From: Planctomycetota bacterium
GTDB taxonomy: Bacteria > Planctomycetota > UBA1135 > GCA-002748355
Reading direction: 5' to 3'
NCBI GenBank assembly: GCA_020638795.1
Contig: JACKHW010000011.1
Location: forward strand, 74,292-138,291
Length of the DNA: 64,000 nucleotides
Shown: positions 9,364 through 18,866 of the stretch, one piece after another
How positions within the stretch are numbered: position 1 is the stretch's first letter
How the letters are laid out: each line of letters starts with the position of its first letter
Program-made: the position numbers and the translations under genes
The notes under the pieces: model-generated
What the model saw: only the letters and a program-made list of their open reading frames with translations
Databases searched by the model: none
Told to the model about the DNA's origin: nothing

Positions 9364-10364
9364 ACCCATTCCACTCCTCGAACGACGCGGCCTTGCATCA
9401 CGTCGGGCCCTCGTCCTGGGCCATCCCTGGCGTCGTCCTCGCGTGCGCCGCGGGCACGGCGTTCCTTGCTGCCATGACCTGGATCTCCGCGAGTTTCGAG
9501 ACCATGGCTTGGGCGAGTCAAGGCGTCGCCTCGGCACCCGAGGTCTACGCCGAGTGTGGAATCCTGTCGTGCTGCATCGCTGGTGCTTCGACCCTCGTCC
9601 TCGGATGGGGTTCGAGTCGGCTCGCCGCCAGCCGCCGATCCGCGGTCGTGACTGGCATCGTGGTTTCCGTCGCGATCGCGATCTGCGCGGGGCTCGCGAT
9701 CCGGCACACGACGCCCTACGCAATCGAGGGCATGCTGAGCCGAGCCTACGCGACGACGGAAATCCTGCGCGATCTGACGGAACTCGGAGGTCGGTCTCTC
9801 ACCGAGATGAGTCGACCGTGGATCGATGCAGCCAACGCAAACGTGGATACGGCGCACCGAGCATTGCTCGACACGCTGCCCGGCGAAGGGATGCTGCTCG
9901 GTGGACTCGCAACGCTCGTGGTTGCCTTGACGACACTCTGCGTCGGAGCACACCGCGCAAAGTCAGCCCTCGTGGCTCCGCGAACACGAGCCTTCCAATG
10001 CGCTGCGTACGGCTCCGTATGGATCGGCTACGCCGTGAGCGAGTGGTTCACGGGCGGCGACTATCTCGTATGGGCCACGCTCGTAGGCGCGGGCGCCGCG
10101 ATCCTCTCGCTTGCGGCTGCTACGTCGCGCCACGTCGCCCTGAAGATCCTGCTCGCAGGAGCTCTCGCCGGAATGAGTCTCGACCTCGCCCTCAGCGGTG
10201 AGTTCGCATGGAAGCTGTGGCTGTTGCTCGCGCTGGCACTCACGGTCGTCATCGTCGCGCGCATGGCGGCCCCGAGCCCCGCCGCTGCGGAGCCGGAGGA
10301 CGACGAGGCTTCGCGCATGCGTGGCGAGGATGCGACGACGCAACCGTTCGCGACCGAAGCCTGA
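9360..10364 (+). CDS. Polytopic membrane protein of unknown function
   Basis: This is a 334-residue protein whose ATG overlaps the stop of the Sel1 gene by four bases (ATGA). About eight hydrophobic segments are visible. The first is PGVVLACAAGTAFLAAMTWI, and the last ones are AGAAILSLAAATS and LWLLLALALTVVIVARMA. Between the third and fourth segments lies a hydrophilic loop of about 70 residues, and the C-terminus is acidic and probably cytoplasmic. I do not recognise the family. Being last in a kinase, Sel1 and membrane protein transcript, it may be part of the same sensory unit; that is inference from position only. Confidence 0.7.
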   Translation: MNPFHSSNDAALHHVGPSSWAIPGVVLACAAGTAFLAAMTWISASFETMAWASQGVASAPEVYAECGILSCCIAGASTLVLGWGSSRLAASRRSAVVTGIVVSVAIAICAGLAIRHTTPYAIEGMLSRAYATTEILRDLTELGGRSLTEMSRPWIDAANANVDTAHRALLDTLPGEGMLLGGLATLVVALTTLCVGAHRAKSALVAPRTRAFQCAAYGSVWIGYAVSEWFTGGDYLVWATLVGAGAAILSLAAATSRHVALKILLAGALAGMSLDLALSGEFAWKLWLLLALALTVVIVARMAAPSPAAAEPEDDEASRMRGEDATTQPFATEA

Positions 10365-10365
10365 C

Positions 10366-10382
10366 GAGCGAGTTCGTCGCTC
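10366..10382. terminator. Short hairpin between convergent stop codons
   Basis: GAGCGA (10366-10371) and TCGCTC (10377-10382) form a 6-bp stem with a 5-base loop in the 16-base gap between the convergent genes ending at 10364 and 10381. It could act as a small bidirectional terminator. There is no T-run, so support is weak. Confidence 0.3.
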
Positions 10383-13098
10383 AGCGTCCATCGCGCCAGC
10401 GCGGTCGTGCCTCGCCCAACACGACCCGCAGTCGGGCAGCGACGTCCGCCAGCTCCAAGGCGTCGGAGAACTCGGGCACCTTGCCCTCGAGGAGCATCGT
10501 CGCTTCTCGCAAGGCTTCGCGCACGCCATCCCTGCGCCCGCGCTCGAGATTGCGCTCGGCCCAGATCGTGTCCGCCTGCGCGAGCGCCTTCTTGTCTTCG
10601 TCGATCCTCAGGCGGTCCGCGACGCGGCGCAAGAGGAGGATCGAAGTCCCGAGGTACCGGTCGCCTTCTTCGTCGGGCAAGCCCATGAGCATGCGGATTC
10701 GCTCGCCCGCGGCATCGACGGTCTCGCGCTCGGCACGCACGGGGTTGCGGCCGTCGGCGCGAAGCGCTTCCCGCAATTGACTGTCGGCGATCGCGACCGC
10801 GTAGAACGGATCCTCGGGCACGACTTCGTCGAGGCGATCGAGTAGATGCATCGGATCGACGGGACTGGCTCCGCTCGCACGCCATTCGAAGATCTTGTCG
10901 ACGAGGTCGAGCACGTCGTACCCGAGGCCGTCGCGCGCCGAGGCGAGCGGTGCGTTGGACGACACGGCTGCGACGAGTGCGTCGGCAGCAGCCGCGCGTC
11001 GCCCGGCACGCGCGTTGGCGAGCCCGGTGCCGAGCCAGCACTGCGCGATGGAGTAGGAGCAGTTGGAGGCATAGTCCGGTTGCAGACTCGCGGTCCTCTC
11101 GAAGCGTTGCCGCGACGCGGCATAGCTCGCGAGCGCTGCATCGGGGACTTCTCGTCGCCGTTCGTCTTCGGCCTGCAGCATCCACGCGTGCCCTGCGTAC
11201 CACTCCGCGTCGGCACGCGCCGGATGGTCGCGACCGACGTCCAGAGCGATTCGATCGGCGAGTGGTGCCAGAAGTGCCGTGCGTCCACCGCGCCACAGCG
11301 CTTGCCGCAGGCTCTCGCGAAGCATCCCACCGCCGGGGAAGCGCAGCGTTCCAGTTCGCGCGAGCGCGTACTCCGCGTGACGCAAACCGAGTGCACCGCA
11401 AAACGACGCCAAACTCGCCCAGTCGCCATCGTTTCCGAAGTCGCTGGTCGCGACGAGGGCGAAGCTGCGTAGTCCTTCGAGCATGGACTCGATCGCGCGC
11501 GCGGGATCGTCCGCGAGCTGATGGCCGAAGAGTCGCGCGTCGGCGTCGGCGATCCATCGCAGCGCTTCGATCGTGCGTCCGTCGTCGAGTGCGAGCCCGC
11601 GTTCGCCCGTGCCATCGAGCACGAGATCGCCGACCGACTCGCCCGTCACCGCGTGCAGCGCTGCGCGCGCGTGCGCGCGTTCCTCGTCGAAGGCGCTGCG
11701 AAAGTACGCCGTGCGTGCGCGCTCGATCCACCATTCGGGATGATCCGGCGCCGCGCGGAGCGCCTCGGCGAAGGCCATTTCGGCATCCGTGAGCAGCGCG
11801 GCAACTGCGCTGCCCCGACTCTCCATGCGTCGGCGCGCGAGATCGAGCGAAGCCTTGGCGAGCCGTGCGCGGAGTTCTACGTCGTCAGGACGAGTCTTGC
11901 GTTCTTCATCGAGCGTCGCGAGTTCGGCGAGCAAGGCCTCCTCGGTCGGCATTTCGTCCGTGATCGGATTGGGCTTCGGCTCGACGACGAATGCGGATCG
12001 CTGCGGCGCGATCGCGTTCTCGAGGAGCTTCGTGATCGAAATCGGACCGCCATTGCGTTCGATCGCCGCGATGATCTCCGTGACGACGGCCTTGGGGAAC
12101 GCGGTCTCGACAGCGGCCTGCGCACCGGACTGCGCGGCCGCGAGGCAAGCAAGCAGAAACGCACGCGTGTCGGCGCCCGTGGGATCGAGCTCTGCGAGCA
12201 ATGGCAGCCACAGTTCGGAACGCGTCGGCTCACCGATGGCGACCGGCCCGATCGCCTGAGCCTGCTCGCGCAGCACGTTCGCGACCCGCGCCTCGAGCGA
12301 CAACGCACGCACGGTGGTCACGAAGCGCTGGCGCAGTTCGGCGGAGAGCCCTGGCAGCCTCGGTACGAAGCATCGCAACGCGTCGAGCGAACCCGCATCA
12401 CCGTGCGCGGCGATCGCCGAGAGAGCTGCGCCCATCGTCGCTTCGTCCTGCGCATGCTCGATCGAGCGTTCGAGCTGCAGCCGTCCGTTGTCGGTTCGCA
12501 GAGCGGCGAGCTGCGCCCAGTCGTCGACGCGTCCGGGGGCTCGTGTCGGCGGCGCCGACTTCGCGGACTCGAGGAGCGCCCGATCGATGTCCTTCAGATC
12601 GAAGCTCAGCGACAAGTCCCACGCCTTCGTGCCGTCGGGCAGGATCACGGCGTGCCGCGGCGCGACGCGTTCTCCGTCGCTCGAGTAGCGCTCGAACAAG
12701 ATCGGCTCGAGTGCGACGTGTTCGCCGCACGTGCAGCCGCCAAGTCGCGGACATGGAATGCGGCGGCCTTCGTCGTCGTAGTCGCGAGGGTTGTGCCGGA
12801 AGAGACTCGCGGCCAGACAGACGAAGCGACGGCTCGCCGCGACGAACGACGGGTCTCGATATTCTTCCCGCACGATGCGATCGCTCGCACTCTCGCCGTC
12901 CATGTTGATCGCGAGCAACAAGGGGCGGCCTTCGGCCTGCGAGATCGCGAGTGCATCCTCGAGGCTACGCTGCCAATGGATCTGGCGCGCATCGATCGCG
13001 GCATCGCCTGATCCACGAGCGATGTGCGCGCCTTGACAGCCGAAGAGGAAGACGAAGCAAGCGAGCAGCCCGAGAGCTGCGCGTGGCTGTGGGTGCAT
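10381..13098 (-). CDS. Large lipoprotein with thioredoxin-like N-terminal domain and TPR-like C-terminus
   Basis: This is a 905-residue protein. The start at 13096-13098 gives a lipoprotein signal (AALGLLACFVFLFGCQG, lipobox LFGC), in preference to the longer frame. Residues about 45-160 resemble the thioredoxin_7/DUF255-like fold: a W near the start, an ALAISQAEGRPLLLAI strand-helix, then EYRDPSFVAASRRFVC. The CxxC active site is missing: the position after the LLLAI strand reads NMDGESASDR. A later CPRLGGCTCGEH cluster (four Cys/His) could bind a metal. The rest is helical with repeated TPR-like units. It faces the periplasm or outer surface. A disulfide oxidoreductase role is unlikely without CxxC; a binding or scaffold role is more likely. 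Confidence 0.7.
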   Translation of the reverse strand: MHPQPRAALGLLACFVFLFGCQGAHIARGSGDAAIDARQIHWQRSLEDALAISQAEGRPLLLAINMDGESASDRIVREEYRDPSFVAASRRFVCLAASLFRHNPRDYDDEGRRIPCPRLGGCTCGEHVALEPILFERYSSDGERVAPRHAVILPDGTKAWDLSLSFDLKDIDRALLESAKSAPPTRAPGRVDDWAQLAALRTDNGRLQLERSIEHAQDEATMGAALSAIAAHGDAGSLDALRCFVPRLPGLSAELRQRFVTTVRALSLEARVANVLREQAQAIGPVAIGEPTRSELWLPLLAELDPTGADTRAFLLACLAAAQSGAQAAVETAFPKAVVTEIIAAIERNGGPISITKLLENAIAPQRSAFVVEPKPNPITDEMPTEEALLAELATLDEERKTRPDDVELRARLAKASLDLARRRMESRGSAVAALLTDAEMAFAEALRAAPDHPEWWIERARTAYFRSAFDEERAHARAALHAVTGESVGDLVLDGTGERGLALDDGRTIEALRWIADADARLFGHQLADDPARAIESMLEGLRSFALVATSDFGNDGDWASLASFCGALGLRHAEYALARTGTLRFPGGGMLRESLRQALWRGGRTALLAPLADRIALDVGRDHPARADAEWYAGHAWMLQAEDERRREVPDAALASYAASRQRFERTASLQPDYASNCSYSIAQCWLGTGLANARAGRRAAAADALVAAVSSNAPLASARDGLGYDVLDLVDKIFEWRASGASPVDPMHLLDRLDEVVPEDPFYAVAIADSQLREALRADGRNPVRAERETVDAAGERIRMLMGLPDEEGDRYLGTSILLLRRVADRLRIDEDKKALAQADTIWAERNLERGRRDGVREALREATMLLEGKVPEFSDALELADVAARLRVVLGEARPRWRDGR

Positions 13099-13290
13099 CG
13101 GTGTTCTCAGGCTCGAGTCGAAGACACGAACCACGGTACTCGGCAGTGGAGCATCGCACCACGACCCCGTTCCCGCGTGGGCGATCGATTCGATCGCCCG
13201 AACGGACGATCGAATCGAGTCGCATGCGGCATCGAGACCCGAGCGCGCTAGGATCTGCACTCCTTCGCCAACCGAACCAGGATTGCGTGC

Positions 13291-15150
13291 ATGTCCCTAC
13301 AGATGAAGCCAGGAGACGCCCTGGCGATTCGCATCAACGCGCACCGCGAGGGCTGGGACGGCACGATCTGCGACGACCCGACCTCTTGGTCCTGTCTCGC
13401 GACGCCCGACTTTCGCGAGCGTTACTGCGCGCGCGCACGTCCCGACTGCTTCCACCTCTCGACCTTCGCCCGTCGCGATCCTTCGGTCGTCATCGAAGCG
13501 AACGGCGGTGCCTGGATCTTCGAACGCGATCCCCATGCCTTCGACGACCAGCTGCTCGTGCTCTGGACCGAGCGCTTCGAAGAACCGCGTGGCGTCGTCC
13601 GCGAACGCCCCGGGGACAACAAACTCCTCGCTGGCGTCTACCGCGTCCAGGGCGTCGAGTCGTTCGAGACCGGCAATCGCGTCTGCTACCGCGTGCGCCC
13701 GCATCCCGGCACTGCCGTCCGATTGAGCCCGCTCGGCATCGAGGCGCGCGCGATGCGCTACGCGGGCGGTGCCTATGTCAAGGCGATCGATCGAAGCATG
13801 CTCTTCCGCCTCTTCGAAGAAGCGCGCGAAGAAGCCGAGGGACGACCCGACCTTTGGTTCTCTCCCGCAGATCGAGAACAGTTCGAACACTTCGATGCGC
13901 ATCTTCACGATTGGTGCGAGATCGCAGCTCGGCGCTACCTCGACAGTCGAGCCGAACAAGATCGAGTTCGCGAAGTGGCCAAGCCGATCCCCGGATCCGG
14001 GTACATGCCGTTTGCGGACCTCGGCACGAAGCTGGACCCCGAGGACCTGCGCAAAGCCGAGGAGCGTCGGCAGGCTGAGCGACACGACCACAGAATTGAA
14101 AGCGAAGAGACTCGCAGGGCTGCGGTCAACGCGAGCGATTCCGAAGCGACGTCACCCGAATCCACCACCATCATCTCGGCCGAGTCCACGATGCCTTGGC
14201 TCGTCGAGGCACCACGAAGGTCGTGGGTCATCGAGCAGTATGGCGAGCGCGTGCTGCAAGCTCTCCTGCTCGGGGCTCTCACCAAGAGCCTGATCGTTCT
14301 CCGTGGCGAGCCCGGTGTCGGCAAGAGCCACCTCGCGATCCAACTCCTGGAGGACCCGAAGCGCGAACGCACCCTCATCGTCCCGGTCTCTTCCACCTGG
14401 CGAGGCAGCGAGGACCTCCTCGGCTACGTCAATCCCGTCGACAATCGCTTCGAAGAAACACCGTTCACGCGCTTCTTGATCGATGCGGAGCTCGCGTGGG
14501 ACAAGGGTGACCAGCGCATGCGTGTCGTCGTGTTCGAGGAGTTCAACCTCAGCCAACCCGAGCACTGGTTCGCGGACGTGTTGTCCCTGACCCAATTCGA
14601 GAACCGGGCGGATCGGGTCATCCGACTCGGCAACTCGGGTCTGCGCTCCGCGCCCAACCGCAAGACCGTGACGCTGTCACCGCATCTGCGCTTCGTTGCC
14701 ACGATCAACTCCGACCACGCCGCCCGCCCGCTGAGCCCGCGTGTGCTCGACCGCGCTGCCGTCCTCGAATTGCGGGGCGATCCGCGACGTGCCATCGAAC
14801 GCGCGGGTATCGAACTCGAGGAGTTCGAGATGGCCTCGATCCTCGAGCTGAGCGACGCGCTGCACGGCAAGGATGCGAACTTCTCGCTGCGCAGCGCGCG
14901 CGCCTTGCTCGTCGGCCTCGAAGCCGGCGCATCCATGCAACTCGAACGGCACGAGATCCTCGACCTGGTTCTCGTGCAGGACGTGCTCGGCAAAGTCCGC
15001 TTGCTCGCACGCGACCCGGCCGACGCACTGACGATCCGCAAGCTCGAGGCATGGGGCAAACGATTCGGAAGCAAACTCTCGACCTGCAACGACAGGATCG
15101 ACTCTTGGATTCAAGAACTGAGCGAGGGCCGGGACGTCGTCCAAGCCTGA
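13291..15150 (+). CDS. McrB-like AAA+ ATPase/GTPase (defence motor)
   Basis: This is a 619-residue protein. The C-terminal half is an AAA+ domain of the McrB type: Walker A GEPGVGKS near 340-347, Walker B RVVVFEEFN near 411-419, and the NxxD-bearing sensor ATINSD near 470 followed by LSPRVLDRAAVLEL. This motif set is typical of McrB-like motors that work with a McrC-like nuclease. The N-terminus is distinct: residues 18-35 carry H-x2-GW-x-GT-x-C-x2-P-x4-C, followed by a beta-rich region (to about 170) that may read DNA or a modified base. A charged linker (270-300) joins the halves. The next gene starts inside its 3' end, as in many mcrBC operons. It could alternatively be a MoxR-like chaperone, but the partner gene favours restriction. 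Confidence 0.82.
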   Translation: MSLQMKPGDALAIRINAHREGWDGTICDDPTSWSCLATPDFRERYCARARPDCFHLSTFARRDPSVVIEANGGAWIFERDPHAFDDQLLVLWTERFEEPRGVVRERPGDNKLLAGVYRVQGVESFETGNRVCYRVRPHPGTAVRLSPLGIEARAMRYAGGAYVKAIDRSMLFRLFEEAREEAEGRPDLWFSPADREQFEHFDAHLHDWCEIAARRYLDSRAEQDRVREVAKPIPGSGYMPFADLGTKLDPEDLRKAEERRQAERHDHRIESEETRRAAVNASDSEATSPESTTIISAESTMPWLVEAPRRSWVIEQYGERVLQALLLGALTKSLIVLRGEPGVGKSHLAIQLLEDPKRERTLIVPVSSTWRGSEDLLGYVNPVDNRFEETPFTRFLIDAELAWDKGDQRMRVVVFEEFNLSQPEHWFADVLSLTQFENRADRVIRLGNSGLRSAPNRKTVTLSPHLRFVATINSDHAARPLSPRVLDRAAVLELRGDPRRAIERAGIELEEFEMASILELSDALHGKDANFSLRSARALLVGLEAGASMQLERHEILDLVLVQDVLGKVRLLARDPADALTIRKLEAWGKRFGSKLSTCNDRIDSWIQELSEGRDVVQA

Positions 15151-16415
15151 CCGAACTACACGCTGAGCAGATTCGACACGATCTCCGCGAGGCTTCGTCG
15201 TGGCTCCTCGAAGCAGGCACGACGGATCCTGCTCCGGCGTCCGGCAACGATCACGGCCCGTCGGCTTGGTCGATTCTCCAGGAGCAAATCCGCGCCTTCG
15301 GAGCCGCCGTGCCCGCCCTCGTGGCCGAAGCGCGAGCGTCCGGCTCGTCGATGCGAGACCGTGTCGCACTCGCCCGATCGCCGCGCGGCGCGCGGGCATC
15401 TCGGCGCGGAAGCGACTACCTCGCACAACGGTCGGCGACCGGAACGGCAACGAGAATCGTCCCATCCTGTTGGCTGCGCCCCGAAGCCGAGCGCGAGATT
15501 GCCGAAGACGTCGTTGCGTGGCTGATCCACCTCGAGGACCTGCTCGAGCACCGACTCGCAGTCGCGATCGGCCAAGTACGCGAGCACGTCGCGAACCTCT
15601 TGCACGCGAGTCCCTCGCCCCAGGACGAAGCGTCGGATGCGGCACAGAGCGAACGGCGCCTTCTCGAGGAGCTCGAACGCCAACTCGAAGGCACGCATCA
15701 GGGTTTGCAACGAGCACGGCGCATCTTGGACAGCAGCACGGCAAGGCGTACGCACGGCTCCTCGATTCGCCCGCGTCTCAGCCCACGCGGGCCCACGTGG
15801 GATCGCATGGCCCATGTGTTCGCATCGATCGTCGACCCGGAGATCGGACTGTCCGATCAGCTCCGTGGCTTGCTGAGCGGGAACGTCGCCGGAGCCGATG
15901 TTCCCTATCTCTATCAACGCTGGTGTGGGCTGCAGCTCGTCCGCATCCTCGAAGAGCTCGGACACGGCCCCAGGAGCAACGCGATCCCGGTGCTCTTCCT
16001 CGGCGGCGAACTGCGCCTCGGCGAACGAGTCCGCCTCTTCGTCGAACCACGTATCCCCCCAGGCATCGAAGAGCCCCACGCCTGCGGCCTCGGCAACACG
16101 AGCAAGTCCAACGCGACCCCCGACTACGTGATCACCTGCGGTACGCGCGCCTTCGTGCTCGACCCGAGCTTCAGCACGGACGCGGAGCGCGCCCATCACA
16201 AGGCACGCTACCGCCAACTCCTCGTCCATGTGCCGCACCGCACGCTGGCAGGCCAGCCGACCTTCGTGCCGGTCGATCGCGCGTGGGCGGCGCAACCGCT
16301 GCAACGCGATCACTGCCTGTTGCACGATCCCGAAGCGAGGACCGGCATCGTGCCGATGACGCCGGGGCGATCGAATACGGCTCTCGCGATGTGGATGCGC
16401 GACCTCGTCCTCTGA
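15051..16415 (+). CDS. McrC-like/DUF2357-like partner protein with degenerate PD-(D/E)xK motif
   Basis: This frame of up to 454 codons overlaps the end of the McrB-like gene. Starts at ATG 15051, TTG 15105 and CTG 15147 are all possible; the conserved-looking part begins at about 15147 (LTELHAEQIRHDLREA). The middle is helical with a coiled-coil tendency (residues 150-225). The C-terminal third looks like a PD-(D/E)xK nuclease fold: YLYQRWCGLQLVRILEEL, then TPDYVITCG and AFVLDPSFS near 356-375, then a helix that normally carries the Tyr/Gln motif. In active relatives the second strand reads D/E-x-K. Here it reads DPS, so the catalytic Lys is absent and cleavage activity is doubtful. Position, order and fold support a McrC role. 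Confidence 0.62.
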   Translation: MGQTIRKQTLDLQRQDRLLDSRTERGPGRRPSLTELHAEQIRHDLREASSWLLEAGTTDPAPASGNDHGPSAWSILQEQIRAFGAAVPALVAEARASGSSMRDRVALARSPRGARASRRGSDYLAQRSATGTATRIVPSCWLRPEAEREIAEDVVAWLIHLEDLLEHRLAVAIGQVREHVANLLHASPSPQDEASDAAQSERRLLEELERQLEGTHQGLQRARRILDSSTARRTHGSSIRPRLSPRGPTWDRMAHVFASIVDPEIGLSDQLRGLLSGNVAGADVPYLYQRWCGLQLVRILEELGHGPRSNAIPVLFLGGELRLGERVRLFVEPRIPPGIEEPHACGLGNTSKSNATPDYVITCGTRAFVLDPSFSTDAERAHHKARYRQLLVHVPHRTLAGQPTFVPVDRAWAAQPLQRDHCLLHDPEARTGIVPMTPGRSNTALAMWMRDLVL

Positions 16416-16488
16416 CGCCCGCGTTCACGAAATCGGTCGACCACGGCGAAGTCCACGGTTCGCGCCGGTAGAGTCTCGGTAGAGCACG

Positions 16489-17706
16489 ATGCCCGCCTCC
16501 CCCTACGCCCAGCACTGGTCGCTCGACCCCGAGACGATCTTCCTCAATCACGGATCCTTCGGCGCGTGTCCGACCGCGGTGCTCGAAGCACAGCAAGAAT
16601 GGCAACGGCGCATCGAGCGCGATCCCGTGCACTTCTTCGTCCGCCTCCTCGAACCCGCGCTCGACCAAGCGCGTCAACGGCTCGCCAACTTCGTCGGCGC
16701 CGATCCCGATTGCCTCGCGTTCGTCACCAACGCGACGAGCGGCGTCAACACGGTGCTGCGCTCGCTCGACCTGAACGCCGGCGACCAGCTCTTGACGACG
16801 AATCACGAGTACAACGCGTGCCGCAACGCGCTCGACTTCGTCGCGAAGCGCGCGCGAGCCGAAGTCGTCACCGCGCACGTGCCCTTTCCGATCCGTGCGC
16901 CCGAAGAAGCGACGAATGCGATCCTCGACGCCGTCACGGGCCGCACGAAGCTCGCCCTGATCGATCACATTACGAGCCCGACGGGACTCGTGCTTCCGAT
17001 CCGCGAGATCGTCACGGCCTTGCGGGAGCGCGGTGTCGAAACGCTCATCGACGGCGCCCACGGCCCGGGCCACGTCGAACTCGAGCTCGACGCCCTCGGC
17101 GCGGCCTACTACACCGGCAATGCCCACAAGTGGCTCTGCACACCGAAGGGCGCCGCGCTGCTCTACGTACGCGACGACCTGCGCACGTCGCTTCGTCCGC
17201 TCACGATCGGGCACGGCGCGAACTCGCCGCGCGCCGACCGCAGTCGCTTCCGCCTCGAGTTCGATTGGCCGGGCACCGCCGACCCGACCCCTTGGCTGTG
17301 CATCCCGCACGCGATCGACGCGATGGCTGCGATGGTCGATGGCGGCTGGCCCGCGATCCGCAAGCAGAACCACGAACTCGTCCTCGGAGGGCGCGCACTG
17401 TTGCTCGACCGGCTCACGCGCCATGGCATGTCCCCCGAAGCACCCGCACCCGCATCGATGATCGGCCATCTCGCGACGATCGCATTGCCGACCGAGCACG
17501 TTCCGGTCGGTGCCTCCAACCAGGAGACCGATCCGCTGCACGATGTGTTGTACGACAGGCATCGCATTCAAGTCCCGGTGTTCCACTGGCCCGCGCTCGG
17601 AATGCGTGCGCTGAGGATCTCCGCGCAGCTCTACAACAGTGTCGAGCAGTACGTCGCACTCGCGGATGCACTCGACGAAGAACTCGCGCGTGAAGGTCAC
17701 GCGTGA
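16489..17706 (+). CDS. PLP-dependent aminotransferase, class V (isopenicillin-N-epimerase-like)
   Basis: This is a 405-residue fold-type I PLP enzyme of full family length. Visible features are the N-terminal FLNHGSFGACPTAV that opens this group, a TNATSGVNTVL phosphate-binding turn, the IDGAHGPG strand whose Asp contacts the PLP ring nitrogen, and the Schiff-base lysine in GNAHKW (Lys214) followed by PKGAALLYV. The family includes isopenicillin N epimerase, cysteine desulfurase-like and ergothioneine lyase-like enzymes; the substrate cannot be read from the sequence. It sits directly before the flavin oxidoreductase gene, whose longest in-frame ATG overlaps its stop, so the two are probably co-transcribed. 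Confidence 0.9.
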   Translation: MPASPYAQHWSLDPETIFLNHGSFGACPTAVLEAQQEWQRRIERDPVHFFVRLLEPALDQARQRLANFVGADPDCLAFVTNATSGVNTVLRSLDLNAGDQLLTTNHEYNACRNALDFVAKRARAEVVTAHVPFPIRAPEEATNAILDAVTGRTKLALIDHITSPTGLVLPIREIVTALRERGVETLIDGAHGPGHVELELDALGAAYYTGNAHKWLCTPKGAALLYVRDDLRTSLRPLTIGHGANSPRADRSRFRLEFDWPGTADPTPWLCIPHAIDAMAAMVDGGWPAIRKQNHELVLGGRALLLDRLTRHGMSPEAPAPASMIGHLATIALPTEHVPVGASNQETDPLHDVLYDRHRIQVPVFHWPALGMRALRISAQLYNSVEQYVALADALDEELAREGHA

Positions 17707-17753
17707 AGGTCGCGCGTGAAGCTTCTCGAAGCTCGACGAACAATACGAAGAAC

Positions 17754-18842
17754 ATGAGAGCCCTCGACTCCTTCGAGTTTCCGCGCACGGGACACGTCGT
17801 GCGCAATCGCCTCGTGCTCGCGGCGATGACCAACAAGCAGAGTCATGCGGACGGATCGCTGAGCGACGAAGAACTCGCATGGCTGCGCGCCCGCACATCG
17901 TTCGGCATCGTCACCACGTGCGCGGCACACGTCGCGAAGGACGGCCAGGGCTGGGACGGAGAACTCGGCGTCTTCGACGACGCGTTGATCCCCGGGCTGC
18001 AGCGGATCGCGACGACCCTCCGCGACGCCGGCGCACTCTCGCTCGCGCAGATCTTTCACGGCGGGGTGCGGGCACCGTCACGCCTGACGGGTTCGCAGCC
18101 CTGGAGCGCGAGCGCGTTCGAACTGGACGTGAAGGACTTCGAGAAGCCCCGCGCAGCGACGCACGGGGACATCGCGCGCACGATCGACGCCTTCGCGGCG
18201 GCGGCCAGGCGCTGCGCCGATGCCGGTTTCGACGGCGTCGAGATCCACGGCGCGCACGGCTATCTCATCACGCAATTCCTCGGCACGATCACGAACACGC
18301 GCACCGATGCTTGGGGCGGCTCGCTCGAAAACCGTGCGCGCTTCGTGCGCGAAATCGTCGCCGCGGTGCGCAGCGCGACTCCCGAGCACTTCCTCGTCGG
18401 CGTGCGCTTGTCGCCCGAAGTCGCAGAACAAGGCGTGACCCTCGAGGACGCTCTCCAAGTCACACGGTGGCTCGTCGACGACGGCGTCGACTTCGTCCAC
18501 GCGTCCAACTGGGACAGCTTCCGCGCGCCGGCCGCGCATCCCGAATCGGACAAACCACTCACGACGTGGTTCCGCGAGGCCATCGCGAACGGGACCACAC
18601 TGATCGCGACGGGCGGAGTGTGGACGACCGCGCAGGCGGAGCTGGTTCTCGACCACGGCGCGGACCTCGTCGGCATCGCGCGCGCAGCGATCGGGAATGC
18701 GCAATGGCCCGTGCATGCAGCCGAGCCCGGCTGGGAGCCGCAACGTCCGCCGTATTCGCCCGAGCATCTTCGTCGTCAGGTACTCAGCGAGCCGTTCGTG
18801 GACTACATGCGCCGCCTACCGGGCTTCGTCACGGACGAGTGA
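17754..18842 (+). CDS. NADH:flavin oxidoreductase / Old Yellow Enzyme family protein
   Basis: This 362-residue FMN-binding TIM barrel is of OYE size. The start at 17754 (MRALDSFEFP) is preferred over 17703. Signatures are NRLVLAAMTNKQS at the first strand, GFDGVEIHGAHGYLITQFL (substrate and FMN contacts), the GGSLENRARF loop, and the phosphate-binding TLIATGGVWT and GIARAAIGN near the end. The enzyme should reduce electron-poor alkenes or related substrates with NAD(P)H. It follows the class V aminotransferase and converges on the ELWxxDGT gene with 24 bases between stops. Two decayed fragments of the same gene family occur at 27933-28006 and 42694-42835. Confidence 0.92.
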   Translation: MRALDSFEFPRTGHVVRNRLVLAAMTNKQSHADGSLSDEELAWLRARTSFGIVTTCAAHVAKDGQGWDGELGVFDDALIPGLQRIATTLRDAGALSLAQIFHGGVRAPSRLTGSQPWSASAFELDVKDFEKPRAATHGDIARTIDAFAAAARRCADAGFDGVEIHGAHGYLITQFLGTITNTRTDAWGGSLENRARFVREIVAAVRSATPEHFLVGVRLSPEVAEQGVTLEDALQVTRWLVDDGVDFVHASNWDSFRAPAAHPESDKPLTTWFREAIANGTTLIATGGVWTTAQAELVLDHGADLVGIARAAIGNAQWPVHAAEPGWEPQRPPYSPEHLRRQVLSEPFVDYMRRLPGFVTDE

Positions 18843-18866
18843 GACTTGCGTCGCGGCCCGCGCCCC

